NCBI RefSeq assembly: GCF_022539665.2
Contig: NC_081337.1
Span: forward strand, 9,090,679 to 9,154,678
Length of the DNA stretch: 64,000 bases
Origin: Daphnia carinata
Lineage: Eukaryota; Arthropoda; Branchiopoda; Diplostraca; Daphniidae
Reading direction: 5' to 3'
Position 1 is the stretch's first letter. Each line of letters starts with the position of its first letter. The notes beneath the pieces are model-generated. The model had not been told where the DNA came from. It ran no database searches and saw only the letters and a program-made list of their open reading frames with translations. Made by a program: the position numbers and the translations under genes. Below, piece after piece: positions 1 to 14,816 of this stretch.

Positions 1-809
1 CGTGAAAAAAAAAGACGGACACGGTCAACGGCCAACGTGAATGACTTGATGTGGAGGAACACGGCGGTAACAGTAGCAATGTCCCTACCGGGTGAGAATG
101 GCAATTGACTGCCTCTCCCACCATCGGAAACAAGTGTGGCTTTTTTTTTTTTTTGGTCTAACACGTACAAGAAGAAGATTGTTATTAACCAGTTGTGCGT
201 GTACTAGTACATATTAGAGTTTTAAAAAACGGCGCGGAACATGTGTTTGTATCCGTCGTTCTACAGTGGGTACCAACTCGCTTTTTAAAATTCATTTCTT
301 TCTTGAATCTACGCATTGCCCTTTGCGAGAGCAGTTTGCCCGCCCCGCAGCGCTACCGTATTCTTCGTTTACGTCATGGCGCGTCCGTTCCTCTTCTTTC
401 TCCCTTTTTTGATAAGACAGAGAAAAATGCAACCCTGCTGCTGATTTTGGTTGCATTGCTATTGTCAATCGTTGAACCTCTTTTTTGTACATCTAATCAC
501 GTCCGCCGGTCCTCCTCGAGTTAGTCGTTCGTGTTTTTGTTTTTTTATTTTTACCCTGTCCAATACGTACAAACCATTTGATCTAAAAAAAAAACAAAAA
601 AAAAAAAAACAAATCTGTTGTTCATCTTGAGTGCATCTTGGCTTTCTTAATGAATAGTTGAGAAAGACATTTTCAATTATGCACGAAGAAAAAGAGTTGT
701 TGTGCGCGGGGACAGGCTCAGCCCTTTCGTCTACTGATTTCGTTTGCCGTTGGAATTCAAATTAAACGGGAAATTCTTGTCGTTTTCACTCGTTGCCGGA
801 TAGGCTGGC

Positions 810-841
<32 letters not shown>

Positions 842-2001
842 GAAACGGGTAGAGAGAAAGAACAAATGACGTCCGTAATGCGTGCCCACTGAGAGATGTT
901 GCGTATTGTCATCGTCCGCTGATGTTGTCTTTTCCTTAGACGTAAATAAAAAAAAAAAAAAAAAAACGTGACGAAAGAAACGGTTCCATATGAGACTCAC
1001 TTCCTCCAACTGGGAGGGCCCAAAAAAAAAAAAAAAATCGATCTAAATAAGCGAGCGTCTTTTCAAAAAAAAACAAAAAAAAAAAAAATAGAAAGTGGGT
1101 GAAAATAGGCCTATGGCGATAGCGGGTAATGTTGACGTAATTTCATGTGGGGGAAGAAGGCAAAACAGGAAGAAGAAATAAAAAAGAATTTTGATGACCG
1201 TCTTCGGTCTAGACTTGTTTTGATGCTTAAAAAAAAAAAAAAAATACTTGGATGTGGTTTCCCTTTAGTATGTTTCTTTTTAGAGGGTTGAGAAGCGTTT
1301 ATCTTCTCGCTGCGTGAGGTTTGAATAGTTTCCACGAGGAGCGACGAAGAAGAAGAAGAAGAAAATGGTAAACAGGGGTTCGTTCTAGACGGGCGTATGG
1401 AGAGAGAGAGAGAGAGAGAACGGCGTTGCCATTGTTGTTGTTTGCGACGAAGGGCCCGTAGGCTTTGTTTTGACGGCAAGGCAGACGCGCGTAGTAAGGA
1501 GCGTTTAAAAGGAAGAGCCAGACGGGTTATGTAGGCCTATATAAGGGTCTAGCGTGGAAACACGTTGCCTTCGCCATGTATAGTATTCGTAGTAATGTAG
1601 TAGTGGTAGTACATTTTCTTTTCTTTTTTCTTTTTTCTTTTTTTTTGAAGTAAGTTGTCTGTTGTCGTCTAGCGAATGAAAGGGGGGAGAGCTCGGAAAA
1701 GGGCGCGATCTTTCATCTTCAACATTTTTTGGGGTTGGCAAAAGTTTTTTTTTTTTTTTAAATTTTTCCCCCCTCTTTTTTTTTTTTCTTGTCCCTAATG
1801 AAGTCACTGAGACTTTGCGATGGCACCCGAAACGACAAAAGGCTCAGCGACCAATGGAAGAAAAGGAGAAACGTCTAACAAAAGCGAACGAACTTAATGT
1901 CCTTAATTAGATCACGCTCGGCGGAAGAAAAAAAAAAAAACAGCATCCGAAGAAAAAAAAAAAAGTCAAAAGACTGAATTCTTTATATTTTTGAGTGGGT
2001 T

Positions 2002-2038
<37 letters not shown>

Positions 2039-2067
2039 AAATGTTTTCCTCCCTCATTTTTATTTTC

Positions 2068-2082
2068 CCGCCATCTGCTGAC
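2068..2082 (-). promoter_or_regulatory. CTCF-like motif
   Basis: Minus strand TCAGCAGATGGCGG matches CCASYAGRKGGCRS at 13 of 14 positions. Confidence 0.35.
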
Positions 2083-2096
2083 ATCCGGTCCGCGTT

Positions 2097-2131
<35 letters not shown>

Positions 2132-2334
2132 GAGCCCACATGCATAGTTTGGGGGAGCGTACGCGCAGCCCCCGCTTCGTGCCAAATGGCTTTTCGTGTG
2201 GTGTAGTATATAGTTGCACAGGGGAAAAGAATAAAAAAAAATATAAGAGAAAACTTTCAACCTCTCCCCTGTTCTTTCTTTCTGCTTTTCTCTTTTATCC
2301 CTCTGTCTCTCCCCTTCTCTGTTTTGGAGGCCAA

Positions 2335-2352
2335 CCCCCCCCCCCCCCCCCC
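2335..2352. repeat. poly(C), 18 bases
   Basis: Uninterrupted C run between GGAGGCCAA and ACATGC. Confidence 0.95.
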
Positions 2353-2626
2353 ACATGCACTCACGCTGCTGCCGCCCACGCCGTCTGCTACCCACAGGCT
2401 TCGTTGTTGTTGTTTCCTTTTCTTTTTTTTTTTTTTTTTTGCGCCCTCCGCTTTCCTCCTCCGTTCGCCTTCTCTACACGTTTCCCGCGCTCAGAAAAAC
2501 ATGACCCAGCAACAAGGAAATGTCTGCGTACATGCGCATTGAAAAAAATAAAAAAAAAAGGAGAGAAGGGAAGGGGGGGGGGATACCGAAACATTCATAA
2601 TAATCAAAGAGCCGCGTGAGCGACAA

Positions 2627-2641
2627 GAGCGCCCCTGGCGG
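2627..2641 (-). promoter_or_regulatory. CTCF-like motif with one base missing
   Basis: Minus strand CCGCCAGGGGCGC resembles CCGCCAGGGGGCGC with one G fewer; it lies 0.55 kb from another CTCF-like site. Confidence 0.2.
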
Positions 2642-3278
2642 ATGCTTTGCGAAACTGTTGAGGCTGTTGCTGGTGGGAAAACCCTGGCATTTCGAGAAGA
2701 AAACGAATTGAATAGCGTATTATGATAACGGAGTGAAATGCGCTAGAGACTCCGTCATTTATCTTTGTTTTTGTTCTTAACTTTTTTTTTTTTTTTTTTT
2801 TAATCTTGCTCTGTTTTGAATGCGTTAAAAGAATTGCCAATTCTTGTGCGCTCGTGAATTTCATTTTTGAAATGAAGCCTTTTTTTTTCTCCTCTTATTA
2901 TTTTTTTTTTTTTTTTTGTGTTTTGGTTTTTCTTTTTCTTTTGTTAGTTCCGCTACTTTTTTTTTCCTGCCTTAACACAACCTAAACTGATTGTGTGGGC
3001 ATAACAGTATTTCCCCCCAAATGTTTGGATCAAAGATTTTTCGATTCGACGCAATAAGTAAATGACTTCCGCTCCCGCGCCACAGACTCAGAATACCATT
3101 TACACGATACGTAATCATTTCACGATTTTCCGCTTTCATTTTTATTTTTTTTTTTGGCCGCCTATCTGGGCCTTAATTAATAAAGGATTTTTTGGTTTCT
3201 TGGCCGGTGTTGCTTGCTATCCGGAAGGAAATGATTCCCCCTCTCCCCCATTCAAACATTGACCGTTGCCATGGAAGG

Positions 3279-3599
<321 letters not shown>

Positions 3600-6067
3600 C
3601 ATCCTATTCCTTCAAAATAATAACAGTGAGGTTGTTTGCCTCTTCGCTGTTGTTGTTGTTACGTTTCCCTTGCGCGCATGGTGAGACGAAGGAAAAACGC
3701 GGGAAACGACAAATAATTGTACGGATTTCCTCATAAATGTGTTGGTCTTAATGAAGGCAACTAGTGAGAGCACAAAAGAGAGCGGAAGACGCTCTTTTAT
3801 ATTTCTAAATATGTTTACAATTTTTTTTTTTTTTTGGGGGGTGGGGGTACCGGATAATCTTTCCGTCTGCAGTTGTTTGACGGTGGGTTATAGAAGAAGA
3901 AAAGAATAACAACCACCCCTCCCCCCCCCGCCACCATTTATTTATTTTACCCTGAGAAGGTACTCGTAGGCCGGGTGAATTACCAGATCAATTACCTTAA
4001 TAGTATAGGCTTACTCCGTCTTGCAATTACGTAACACACGCAAGATACGCTTACGTGTGTAATAATGGGGGCAATTGGAACATCAAGAGAGAAGGGCAAA
4101 AAAAAAACAACAAAAAAACAAAACAAAATAATTTAAAACGATTGTTCAGGGGTAGATAAATCGTGTTTGAAAATTATTCTTTTCGAAATCAAACGGAAAT
4201 GAAACGCGCGCGCGCGCGCTCGTCTGTTGCATCGTTGATGCATTGCAACGCGCAGGTAACGCTGCAGGTAGACAAAAAGAAAAAGAAAAAAGTAGAGTGA
4301 GACTTCCGTTTGTTGCGGTGCCCTGTGCTTGATTGAGGTGTGTCGCGCACATTGCCGCTTGATGATGATGATGATGATGACGGTTCGAAGAGAGAGTCCA
4401 GTCGACACATTTCTTTTGTTATGCTCGTCCTTCTCTTTGAATTTTATTTTTCGTTGTTCCCTCTTCCGTCTTTCAATTGTTGCCAGGTGAGGGGCCTGCA
4501 GGTAAAAAAAAAAAAAAAAGAACGGGCCAATTGAGATTAAAAAAAAAAAAAAGGAGTTGATGATGTGATAGTGCGCAGCAGCAAAGTTGCGGGAGCAAGT
4601 AACAGCCTTGCATATCAGGGCCAAACACGACAGATAGCAATGGCCGTGTCCGAGGTCACAACAGCCGTAGGTGCTGGTGGGTAAATTTTTTTTTTCTTTC
4701 GTCGGGAATGATGAGGGGAGGGGGAGGGGAGTCTTGTTGCGTCTACCTGAGGACGACGGCGGCGGCGGTGGTGGTGGTGGTGGTGGTGGCGGCGACGATG
4801 GACGACGATGGACGACCTTGAGACGGTGCGTTGAACTGAGAGCCGCCCACTTGGACTTTCCAGTGCCGTAACGCAGCCAGTCATCCAGCACCGCATTCCT
4901 GCCGCCTTCTCCCTTCTTTTTTTTTTGTTTACCTGTTCTCCCCGACCTCGTCTTCTCTACCCCTGTTGCTATTGCTCACCCCCCTCCCTCGACTTTTTGT
5001 TTGCCAATAGAGATAAAGCTACGTTTTTAATTGTTTCTTATGTTTTTTTTTGCGACTCGTTATTCGCTCGAATTTCCGTTGAAATTCGCATTGTTTTTTT
5101 TTTTTTTTTGCAGTTGTGTCTTTCTTTCTATTCAGGCAATTATCGTTTGCTCAGCGTTCAGGTTTTCCCGGGGGTAAATGTCCCGACGTACTTGTAAATG
5201 CTTTTGTGATGCAAGGTCGCTGCGTGGCCCTCGTTTATACAATTTATTTTTTTTTTTTTTGTGTGTGTTTCTTTCTTTTTCTCCCCTTTCTGTCGGGTCC
5301 GCTCATTTGGAACGCATTCACGAAGCTGCAGGCAACGACGAGTTCATCAGGAGAAGAAAAAAAAAATAAGCAGCAAGACGTACATTCGTAGTAGTAGAGT
5401 AGCTAGTAAATGGTAGTAGTAAGAGGAGGAAGACTAAACCAAAAAAAAAAAAAAAAAAAAGAACTGCCAACGGTGGTGTTTTGGTAGGTGGGAAGATGAC
5501 ACACAAAAAAAGGTGGTTTCTTTTTTTTTATTATTATTTTTTTTTCCCTACCTGGCGGGGACCGTGCACATGGAATGCAGCCCACCACACTTTGTTGTTG
5601 TTATTGTCTGGTGTGCTTCTTTTTTTTTCCCCCTGCTTGGAAACAGCATGGCCGCTCGTTTCCCGCCATCGTAGAGGCTTTTGTTGGCCGCCTGTTGCTT
5701 ATATCGCCACAGTTCATTCGCCCGCCCAGGTGAACGAGTCGTCGAAATTCTTGAAGGAGGAAAGGTAGCGTGGCAAGTCCTCCACCACCACCCCCTCCAT
5801 TTACAATAATCAGCTTTTTTTTTTTTTTTTTTTTTTTTTACGAAAAGAGAAATTTTCCGTGTCTGCTAAGATGGCGGAGTCAAACACCCTGAACATCACG
5901 TCTCGATGGCTAAAAAGGTGGTGGGTGGCTTGCCTCCAGCAACGGCCTACACGATCGGTTCTTCCCGCCTACATTTTTTTTTTGTTTTGTTTTGTTTTTA
6001 TTTTCCACCGTTTGGTATGTGGATTTATCAAAGGACTTGGACTCTACTACGCATCACGTAAAAAGAT

Positions 6068-6089
6068 ACACACACACACACACACACAC
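6068..6089. repeat. (CA)n microsatellite
   Basis: Eleven AC/CA units. Confidence 0.95.
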
Positions 6090-6758
6090 GAACAGTGTCA
6101 ATGGCATCCGTACACGTGTCTCTGTTAATAAAAACAAGGACACACATGATGGTGCAAGGTCCGTGCGCTCCTTTTTCCAGCTCTTTCGCCGTAACGCATC
6201 CGTTCCTTTTTCGTTCGCCTTCGCTTCGTTTTGTTTCCATGCGGCGGCTGTTATTATTATTATTTTTTTTTTTTTCTTCTTTCTCTAAATCTTCCCGCGT
6301 TTATATATTATTATTTTATCTACGTGCGTGCCTATTCCGCCTGCGGATGACTCACGCTTGGCCCTTTTTTTTTTTGTTTTTTGTTTTTTGTTTGTACCTT
6401 AGACGTCACACGATTGCACCATCAAATTCATCGGCCCCTTCCGTCTCCCTTCTCCAAATGTTGATGTTGATATTGGCGTCCGTCCCGGTATAAACTCTAT
6501 GACGAGCGGACGAATGATGTACCCACACGTCTAATGTTTCAATATTGAGAGCTGTGCGTTTTTTTTTCTCCCTTGATGTTGGCCTCTCATCCGCCATCTA
6601 CGCACCCGTTGAACTGCGTTTATCTTTTTTTTTTTTTTTTTTTTTCCAACTCCACCGGAATAGAGTGGTGATATGGTGTGGAAAGGTAAATAAACTACGC
6701 CAACGTGGCGCTTGTATACGCCTACGATGAGCGTATACTACGGTACTACTAACGTGGG

Positions 6759-6787
6759 CACACACACACACACACACACACACACAC
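6759..6787. repeat. (CA)n microsatellite
   Basis: About fourteen CA units after a short GTACTACTAA segment; a second (CA)n lies 0.7 kb upstream. Confidence 0.95.
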
Positions 6788-7159
6788 CAATGGCCGTTTT
6801 GTAGGCGTGGGTGTGAATGTTTACCTTTTTGATTGTTCCTTTGGCGCCCTTTTTTTTTTTTTTGTATGTGTGTGTTTTTGTTGCTCTCGACGGTGCGCGC
6901 AAGATGAGCAAAAAGAAATGATTTGTTGAAGGAAAACCGAGTGTGAGATTGAAAGAAAAATGACCGATGGATGATGGAAAGCGGCAACAATTTTCCTCTG
7001 TGTTTAAAAGATTTGCCGTGATGCGGTGTCATATAGACTGCGGGTATTTGCCTGTCTCCTTGTTGGCTATTATCGCGTTAACATGTCCCGAAAATAGAGG
7101 CGCCTATCTCACGATCGGCCATTTCGTAGATGAGACCCGGCCCATTTGATGGGAAAATT

Positions 7160-7197
<38 letters not shown>

Positions 7198-9960
7198 ATT
7201 TTTTTTCTTCTTGTTGTAAAAATAAAAAATAAAACTAAACAGCGTTTAGGTTTAACCCACAGATCTAATCGCAAAGAGGATCGGTGAGATCATCATATAA
7301 TGTGGTGTTTAGTGGCCTGCAGAAGTCGCGTGATTGGCCCCTATTTAGGTGTGAGATGACTCTTTGTATCGCAGCCAAAACAGCACAGGACAATCCATTT
7401 ATTTTCTCTTTTTTTCTCGTGAAAGATCTACAACATGCCTGAAGGCTATTTGGCACTGGTCAAGGAATAAATAAACAAATAATCTAAATAATAACTCTTT
7501 TGCTTGTGCCGCTTTTGGGCCTCTGAGGCGGATACTATCCGCTTTTCTCTTTCCATCCCAACAACGATTTACAACTAGTTTGTTCACACCCGTGCACGTA
7601 TTTTTTTTTTTTTTTCCCAAAGAGGAGGACTCGAAGAAGAAAACGCACGAAGAGCCGATCTTTTTTTTTTTTTTTTTTTTTTTTGAATCGAAAGAAAAAC
7701 CTTTTTGGCGGTATGTTTTTAGCTGCTCTGTCGGCTCCTTTCCCTGGCTACACTATACGTTTGTACGTGTGTATGTTATTTGCCAGTGTCTATCCATGAC
7801 CATTTAAGAAGAAGAAGAAGAGGGACAGCGAGCAATAAGACACAGGGCGCATGTATACACCGATGCCGCCGCCGCCGCTCTTTTCTCTATCCGAAAGGTT
7901 TTCTTTTTTTTTTTTTGAAAAGAAATGAGAAATAAAAGTCAAAATGAAGAAAAAAGGAAATAAAAATGGGCAAAAGGCGAAGGCCCTTCTCTTTTTTTTT
8001 TTTTAATACTCGAGACGACAATGTAAAAAGGGAAAAAACCGTGAGCTGTGATGGCCCTCGCTGCTTGTGCTTGTCTATATATTCGAATAGAAGAAGAACC
8101 GAGAGAAAAGACAGACACAGACAGCGAGGCAAATCTTCGGCAGGTATGTTAGTGTGCGCGTTGTCTTGGCCTCGTTTGGTAATAATATTTTTCGGTTTTT
8201 TTTTTTTTTTTTTTTTTTTTCTTTCTAAAAATAGCTACGCCAGTCTTTATAGACAACTCTTCTCTTTTCATTTTTTTTTTTTTTTTTTCTAAAGTAATAT
8301 TTGTGTTTTATGCCGGAGCGCGCGCCAGGGGGGGGCAGAGCCAAAAGATGGCTAGAGGTGGAACGGTGTTTTAGTGGTACGCTTTTTATTTTTTTTTTAT
8401 TTATTTTTTTTTTTTTTTTCATCCCGGCCGAAAGAAAGTGGACGAGAGGCGAGAAGCATCTATGCTGTACAACTATAGAAAGAATTTGTTGTCTTTTTCT
8501 TTTTAAATCCCAAACACCGAAAGAAGATCGTTAAATAAGCAACTCGTTTATTTATTTGTAAAAAAAAAAAAAAAAAAAAAAGAATGCGAGACAGGGCTGG
8601 CCTTAGGTAAGAAAAGGTGTTTCGTTTTCGAGGTGATGTACATTTACTGTAGATATAGGAAAAAGAAAAAGATTCCACTCTTTTTGCCCCCCAACTGCTT
8701 TTGATATTATTATAGAGCCAAGAGCTCAAGGGGAAGACTAACAAAATGTGTTGGGTACATTCCTGCGTGTCTGTAACCCCGTCTCGTCTGGTTCGTAAAA
8801 AGAAAAAAAAAAAAAAAAAAAAAAATCTAAACAAAAGTAGATGTACTTTTGTGCATAATCTGATCATGTGTAATGGAAACCCCCCCTCTTTTTCTTCATT
8901 TTACAATACAGGGTGCTGTGCGTAAAAAAATGTTTGAACTATGCGTGTGCGTGCTTCCTTGGCACGGCGGCGATTAGTTCGCACCGTGTTCTCTCATATG
9001 AAGTGCGGGGATGAAGAAAACGAAATGCGGGCATGATGGAATGCCAAAGACAGAGGATTAGGGTCCTTTTTTGTTCTTCTTGGCTCATTCGTGTTGACAC
9101 CCCAACACGGCCAATCAGACGATGGCACACATTTTCCTTTTTGATGTGTGTTGAGAATGTCTGTGAGCTTCTTATTTTTTTTTTTTTTTTTTACGAAGTG
9201 TTGTCTGAGCTTCTGTAAGCTCTTTTTCTTTTTGATTCTTATTGTTTCACTGTTTTCTTCATCTTTTAATGTCGACAGTCAACTGCCGACTTCTTGTTTT
9301 TTTGTTTTTTTTGTTTTTTTTTTACGGGGTAGAAGATGACAACTTGTGTTTATCACCTTTTTGTGTGTGTGGGAGGGAAAAGAGGGGCTTTTCTTGGTTA
9401 AACAAAATACAAGAGAAACAAAAATAGGGGGGAAGGAAATGAAAGGAGCGGGACGAAAAGTAGCGGCCGGTCGGCGGATATTTTCGGCTAGACTAGCAAT
9501 TACCTGTCGGTTGAACCTATCGTTTTGCGTTCACTTATTACCGCTATAAGCTGGTCGGTTAAACAATAGACGCAAAAAAAAACAAAAACAAAAAAAAACA
9601 AGAACCCCACACTTTTCTTGCTCGTGAAAAATGGGATGGGAGGGGACCAGTGGTACTGCACCGTGCAACTAACTATTACTGCATAGAGAAAAAAAAAATA
9701 AAAGGATATGCCGACGAATATTTTTATAGAAACAAGTTCTCATTTTGGTCGGCAATTGAGCAGCCCCTCACTTTGGACTTTGTCTGGACGTTGTCTGGTG
9801 GCATACATTTTCTTTCTTTAAAAAAAACATATATCTATATATATTACCCGAAAACACTGTACGCAGTCGCGGTTGCAATCCACATCCGCTCGGCCCCTTG
9901 TCGACTGTCTCAATTCTTTTTCATTCAATTTTTTTTATTTATTTATTTATTTTTTTTTCG

Positions 9961-9991
<31 letters not shown>

Positions 9992-11550
9992 TTAAAAGCT
10001 GTGAAACGAACGGGATTGTGTGGCGTCTATCTTTTTTTTTTTTTTTTTTTTTTTCCCTCTCGTCTCTAACGAGACGTATAGAATTTGTAATGTACGCGTG
10101 TTGTTGATTGGACCTCCTTTTTTCGCAAGAATCTGAAATGGATATGGTTGCGACGGCGGTTGGCGTCAGACGGCGTCGATATCACAGATGCTCGTGTAAA
10201 CACAATCACAATGTCGGGAGGGGATTGCATCGCGAGCCCAGCTGCCAAATGCCAACGATGGGGCTCTTAGCAAGTAGTTCCTTTCACACCTCTAAGGAAA
10301 CGGCCAGATGGGCACTGTGAGAATTCTGAAGAAGTGGGGGAGGATGAGGCGCAATGACGTCGTTGGGTGGCGCAAAAAGAAAAAGAAAAAGAAAAAAAAA
10401 TAGAAATTCATTCGTAGTCCTTTTTCGGCTTGGCTTTGGACTAGATTCTTTAGATGTGAGTCATCGACAGACTCTCTGTCCGCTCTCTTTTTTTTTTGCT
10501 GGTCCGTCTCCTTTTCTTCGCTTGTCGGCACGCCCTACGTCTGAGACTTCCTTTCGGTCTTTTGCATCCGTCACCTCTCGTTTGCTTTCACGTTCAATAA
10601 CAAAGAGACGGCCACACGAATTGAGATGAGAACGGACGCGCGGTTCGATGTCGGGGGAAAAGCCCAACCGAAATGGGAAATGACTGGAAATAGTGGGAGC
10701 CGAAACAATCAGTGCCTGTGGTGTAAGTTTTGAGTGATAAGGCCGCGATCTGAGATGAGAGGGGGGGAAACAAAATTAATTTTCAAAAAATGCGCTCTTT
10801 TTTTTTTTTTTTTAGTTGGGCCGTTCCTTTCTGTTGAACGTCTTTCCCGCGTTCCTATTTTTTTTTTTTTTTTCGAAATTTTTTTTTAGCCATTCCCGCT
10901 TTATGTGTTGTGTCTGTGTGTTTCGCTTCCCCACCAGAATATAAATAGGTCTAAATTACCCTTTGGGAAAATGGGAAATAACCACGGGGTTTCCGAAAGA
11001 GAAGAAGAAGAAAAAAAAAAGAACTGGAGAATTTGTTGCGTTTTTTTTTTCTTTCTTCGCGGCTGGTTGTGGTTCTGTTTTTTTTTTTTTCTTCTTTTAC
11101 ATCCTGCTAAGTGATCGTAAAAAAAAAAGAACGGAGTTTTTTTTTTTTGAAACGGCCAAGACTCTGAGGAATCTAAATGGCGTCGATTCTATCCGCCATT
11201 ACCTTTTTTCTTTCTTTTCTCTCTGTTCCAGACATTGCTTTTTAAAAAAAAAAAAAAAAATAAATATAGACTTTCTCATTTATTATTTAGTTTTTTTTTT
11301 TTTTTTTTAGAGAAAACATAATAAAAAAGAAAAAGAATAGTCGTTGAGAAATGCAAAATTTGGATTTCCCTCTCATTTTTTGTGTCCCTCTTTGCGTTGA
11401 GCTATTTTTATCTTAGGCAGCCTACTACTGCCCACGTAGAAAATCGGCGCTATTACCACACTCCCACCTTGTCCTCAATTTTTTTTTCTTTTTCGTGTTA
11501 TTGCGAACTACAGAATGCCATGTAGACTATAGGGACGGATAGCTAACGCG

Positions 11551-11567
11551 TGTGTGTGTGTGTGTGT
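11551..11567. repeat. (TG)n microsatellite
   Basis: Short run of TG units. Confidence 0.9.
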
Positions 11568-13248
11568 CGATGTGCGCGTCTCGACAGGACACAAACGGAG
11601 AGGCATAAACAGAAAACGGACTGGCCCGAATTGCGCCACGATATGTAAACAGAGCCACATGGCGAGCGTATAGACGATGCGAAACCAATCGTTTTCTGCG
11701 TTTCGTTTATCTCTTTCTGTTTGTTTTGTTTTTTTTATGCTTTCCAAGAAACGAGACAATGTCTGTGTGCGTTCAGCGTGGATCAACACAGTTTCCGAGA
11801 AAGAGAAACAATTGATTTTTTTTTTTATTTGGCGAACGAGTTTAAATTCGCGCCTTCTGATTGCGCATTTCTTTTCTTCAATATATTCTTGAACGTTTCT
11901 GTTTGATTATTTTGACGATACGCAAAGTTCCTGATTTTTTTTTTTTTTTTTTCGATTGCTAACAAAGCGGGAACAATGTTGATGGTACTTTATGGTCTAA
12001 AGCGATGGAAGCCTCAAGGATCCAATCGTTCAATTGAATTCGCACGCTTTCTGATGGCGCTCAATACAAGAGTTGCCTGTTTTCACATTTTTGCTATTTT
12101 TCCACCTGTTTTTTTTTTGTTTTTTTTTATGAACAATTCTTTTTATTGTCGATGTGCGCTACCCAACCGTACAGTGACGTCAATACGAATCGGAAATGAA
12201 TGTTTGCACTCAAAGTAAAATACACTGCGATGCCCGCTAACAAACGAAACTCGATTAGGACAAATGTAGCTTTTTAAAAAAAAAGAAAAAAGAGAGAAAC
12301 GGATGGTCTCACATGGAATTTGTGAATGGAGATTTTATCATTTTTATTTGTACAAGTCCCACTTTTAATTTTTTTTCTTTCAAGGCGAACATAACGACGC
12401 GGTTAATTAGGCCGAATACGTGTACTGCCTCACACTCGCCATCGAGTATAATGAGACCTGATTGCCCTGAAAAAAAAAAAAAAAAAAAAATGGTTATATC
12501 CGCGAGCCCAGTCGAAAGAATCGAGTTCATTTGGGTCTTTTTTTGTTTCATCTAAATTTTTATTTTATTTTTTCTTCCTTTCCGTTTACTCTATTATTGT
12601 TGAACCAGCAGCTAAAAAAGAGCAGCAGTGCAATGGGTTGTAAAACGGGCAAGCAGCACACAAAGAGTAACCGGATGCCTGTACGCCCAGGCTCTTATTT
12701 TACAAGACAACATTTTGGGTCTCTTCTCTTATTATTTTTTGTCCCGCTATTCTCATCCTATCCACTTAAAGAGTTTTAAGAGCGCAGAAGAGAGGGAGGG
12801 CGAATGTACAAGTGGAACCAACAAAATTTAAATCCCCATAAAATGTAGGACGAGAAGGAAACAGAAAACTTGACCTCTTGTGACGAAACAGCGGAACAGC
12901 CGAAGGACACACAGGTCTTACCCCGTTCGTTCGCCTACGCGTTTACCCAATGTCTGGCTTGTTGTAAACGATGAGGGGGGGGGGAGCAGCCTCATCCCAT
13001 CGTCTGTCCCAAAATAAGAAAACTTGTACCGAACGTACGACGCGAAGGAGGTGGTAGTTGCGTTCCCCCTCTGTATGGTAAGGGAAGTCCCCCCCTCCCT
13101 CTTTGACGTAACGGAAATGCCATCGTATTACGAACCTCATCATTTTTAACCAGGGAGTTAGCACTGAGCTTCCCAACATTTTCCCGCCTATTTTTTTTTT
13201 TTTTTTTTTTTTTTTTTCTTTTCTACAATTTTCCTTCCATTTTTTTTT

Positions 13249-13253
<5 letters not shown>

Positions 13254-13300
<47 letters not shown>
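13254..13300. repeat. (AT)n microsatellite
   Basis: About 23 AT units directly after a poly(T) tract; self-complementary and prone to cruciform or slippage. Confidence 0.97.
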
Positions 13301-13303
<3 letters not shown>

Positions 13304-14781
13304 GATATAAGTATATGGTACCTCCTTAACGCGCCTCCCGTCTTATACCTCCCAACCAGCCAACCTTCCCATGTTCCGGTGATCAACTTCTATTGACTAG
13401 AATTAAGTGCGCGGTTACGAAGCACGCGGGAGTCTTCTCTCCAAAACAACGGACGCACGGGTGTTGAATGCCGGCGGGCTTGTTTCCATGCAACAGACGC
13501 ACAGGTCTGGAAAACAGACAGATGAAAATTAAAAATGGTAAACGAACGAAAATCTTTTTTTTTTGTTTCTTCACCTTCTTTTTTTTTTATCACCTTCCTC
13601 CTATGAATGTTTCGTTTTTTTTTTTTTTTTGTTTTTTTTTCTTCTCTCCATCCGTTTCAATTCTCGACTTACGCTCTTCTTCCGCATGAATTCCGTTCAA
13701 TGTTTAGTCTTTTGTTTGGGCCGTCTTTTCCCTGCGTCTCGCTTCCCGGCCACCGACCGCGATTCAAGTTTCACGACAGACGTTTCGCTGGCGTGTGATG
13801 GTGATTACAAAAATAAAAAAGAGGGCTTCGAAATCTTGGGCGATAGTACCTGAACGCAAGAGACAAAAGAGTCTCGTTAACTTCCTTTTTCTTTTCTTTT
13901 TTTTTTTTTTTCCTCTTCTCCCCAATCATCAATATGTTCACAGTATATTTGAATGCTGTGGTGAGGTTGTTTTGTTTGTTGTTTTTTTTCCAAACTTTCT
14001 TGCTGATGTTGTCTGGCTCTTTTTTCGTTGGCCTGTTGTTGATGTATGTCTGGATCTACTTGGGGGAAATCAAGGGGAAGGTGATGGCTCTCTGACAGGT
14101 TTGACCGATTCCGTCTGGTAGTTTCCATTGCGTTACTCGAATTCTATCTTGTTCACTGTGGACGTTATGGAGTATATATATCTTTTACGCGCATTCTTCC
14201 ATATTTATTTATATATATATATATTTTTTTTTCTCATCTATCCCCTCACCCCTTATCTGCCCCTTCTTGCCTATCTGATTGAACGATGCACAATGGTGTA
14301 ACGTGACCGACTCTTTTGTCTCGTATCTGGGTGATCCATCACCTCCATAACAATCGAAGCGATCCCACGAAATGTTGTACAACAACGACAAAGAAAAGTC
14401 AAAAGAAAAAAAAAAACATTGAGAACTGGCTTCAACTAAAAGAAAGGGGGGAATCGATTACAATCACAATTCAATCATCAGGTTTGTTTTGAAATCGAGT
14501 AAGAGGAAAAAAAAAAAAAAAAAAAAAAAGGAACAGTCCGCTGACAATGTCTGTACGTAATCGTGGGAAGTCAAAAGATAAAAAAAAATTCAAAGTAAAA
14601 CAAGGGACATAGTAAACGTATAAATTATGGCTAATGCGCGTAGAACAAGACAAGCGAAAAGGAGTGGTGATTTCATTTTATTATTATTTATTTTTTTTTT
14701 TTTTTTTTTATCCATCATTCACAACACTTTCTCGCTGGCGATTAGAAGCGCGGGAACCAATTTGTAGTGACGGGCGAGTTG

Positions 14782-14816
<35 letters not shown>

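Larger units (their letters stand above)
1..3283. other. non-coding, tract-rich DNA
   Basis: Many T and A runs of 10-31 bases, one C18, short GA tracts and two CTCF-like motifs. ORFs here translate homopolymers (poly-Phe, poly-Lys) and none is supported. Confidence 0.7.

Noticed and set aside
4133-4891. 252-codon minus-strand ORF, the longest in the window
   Set aside because: It is built of poly-Pro, poly-Phe and Ile runs from GGT/GAT repeats and A tracts, with no domain or splice context.
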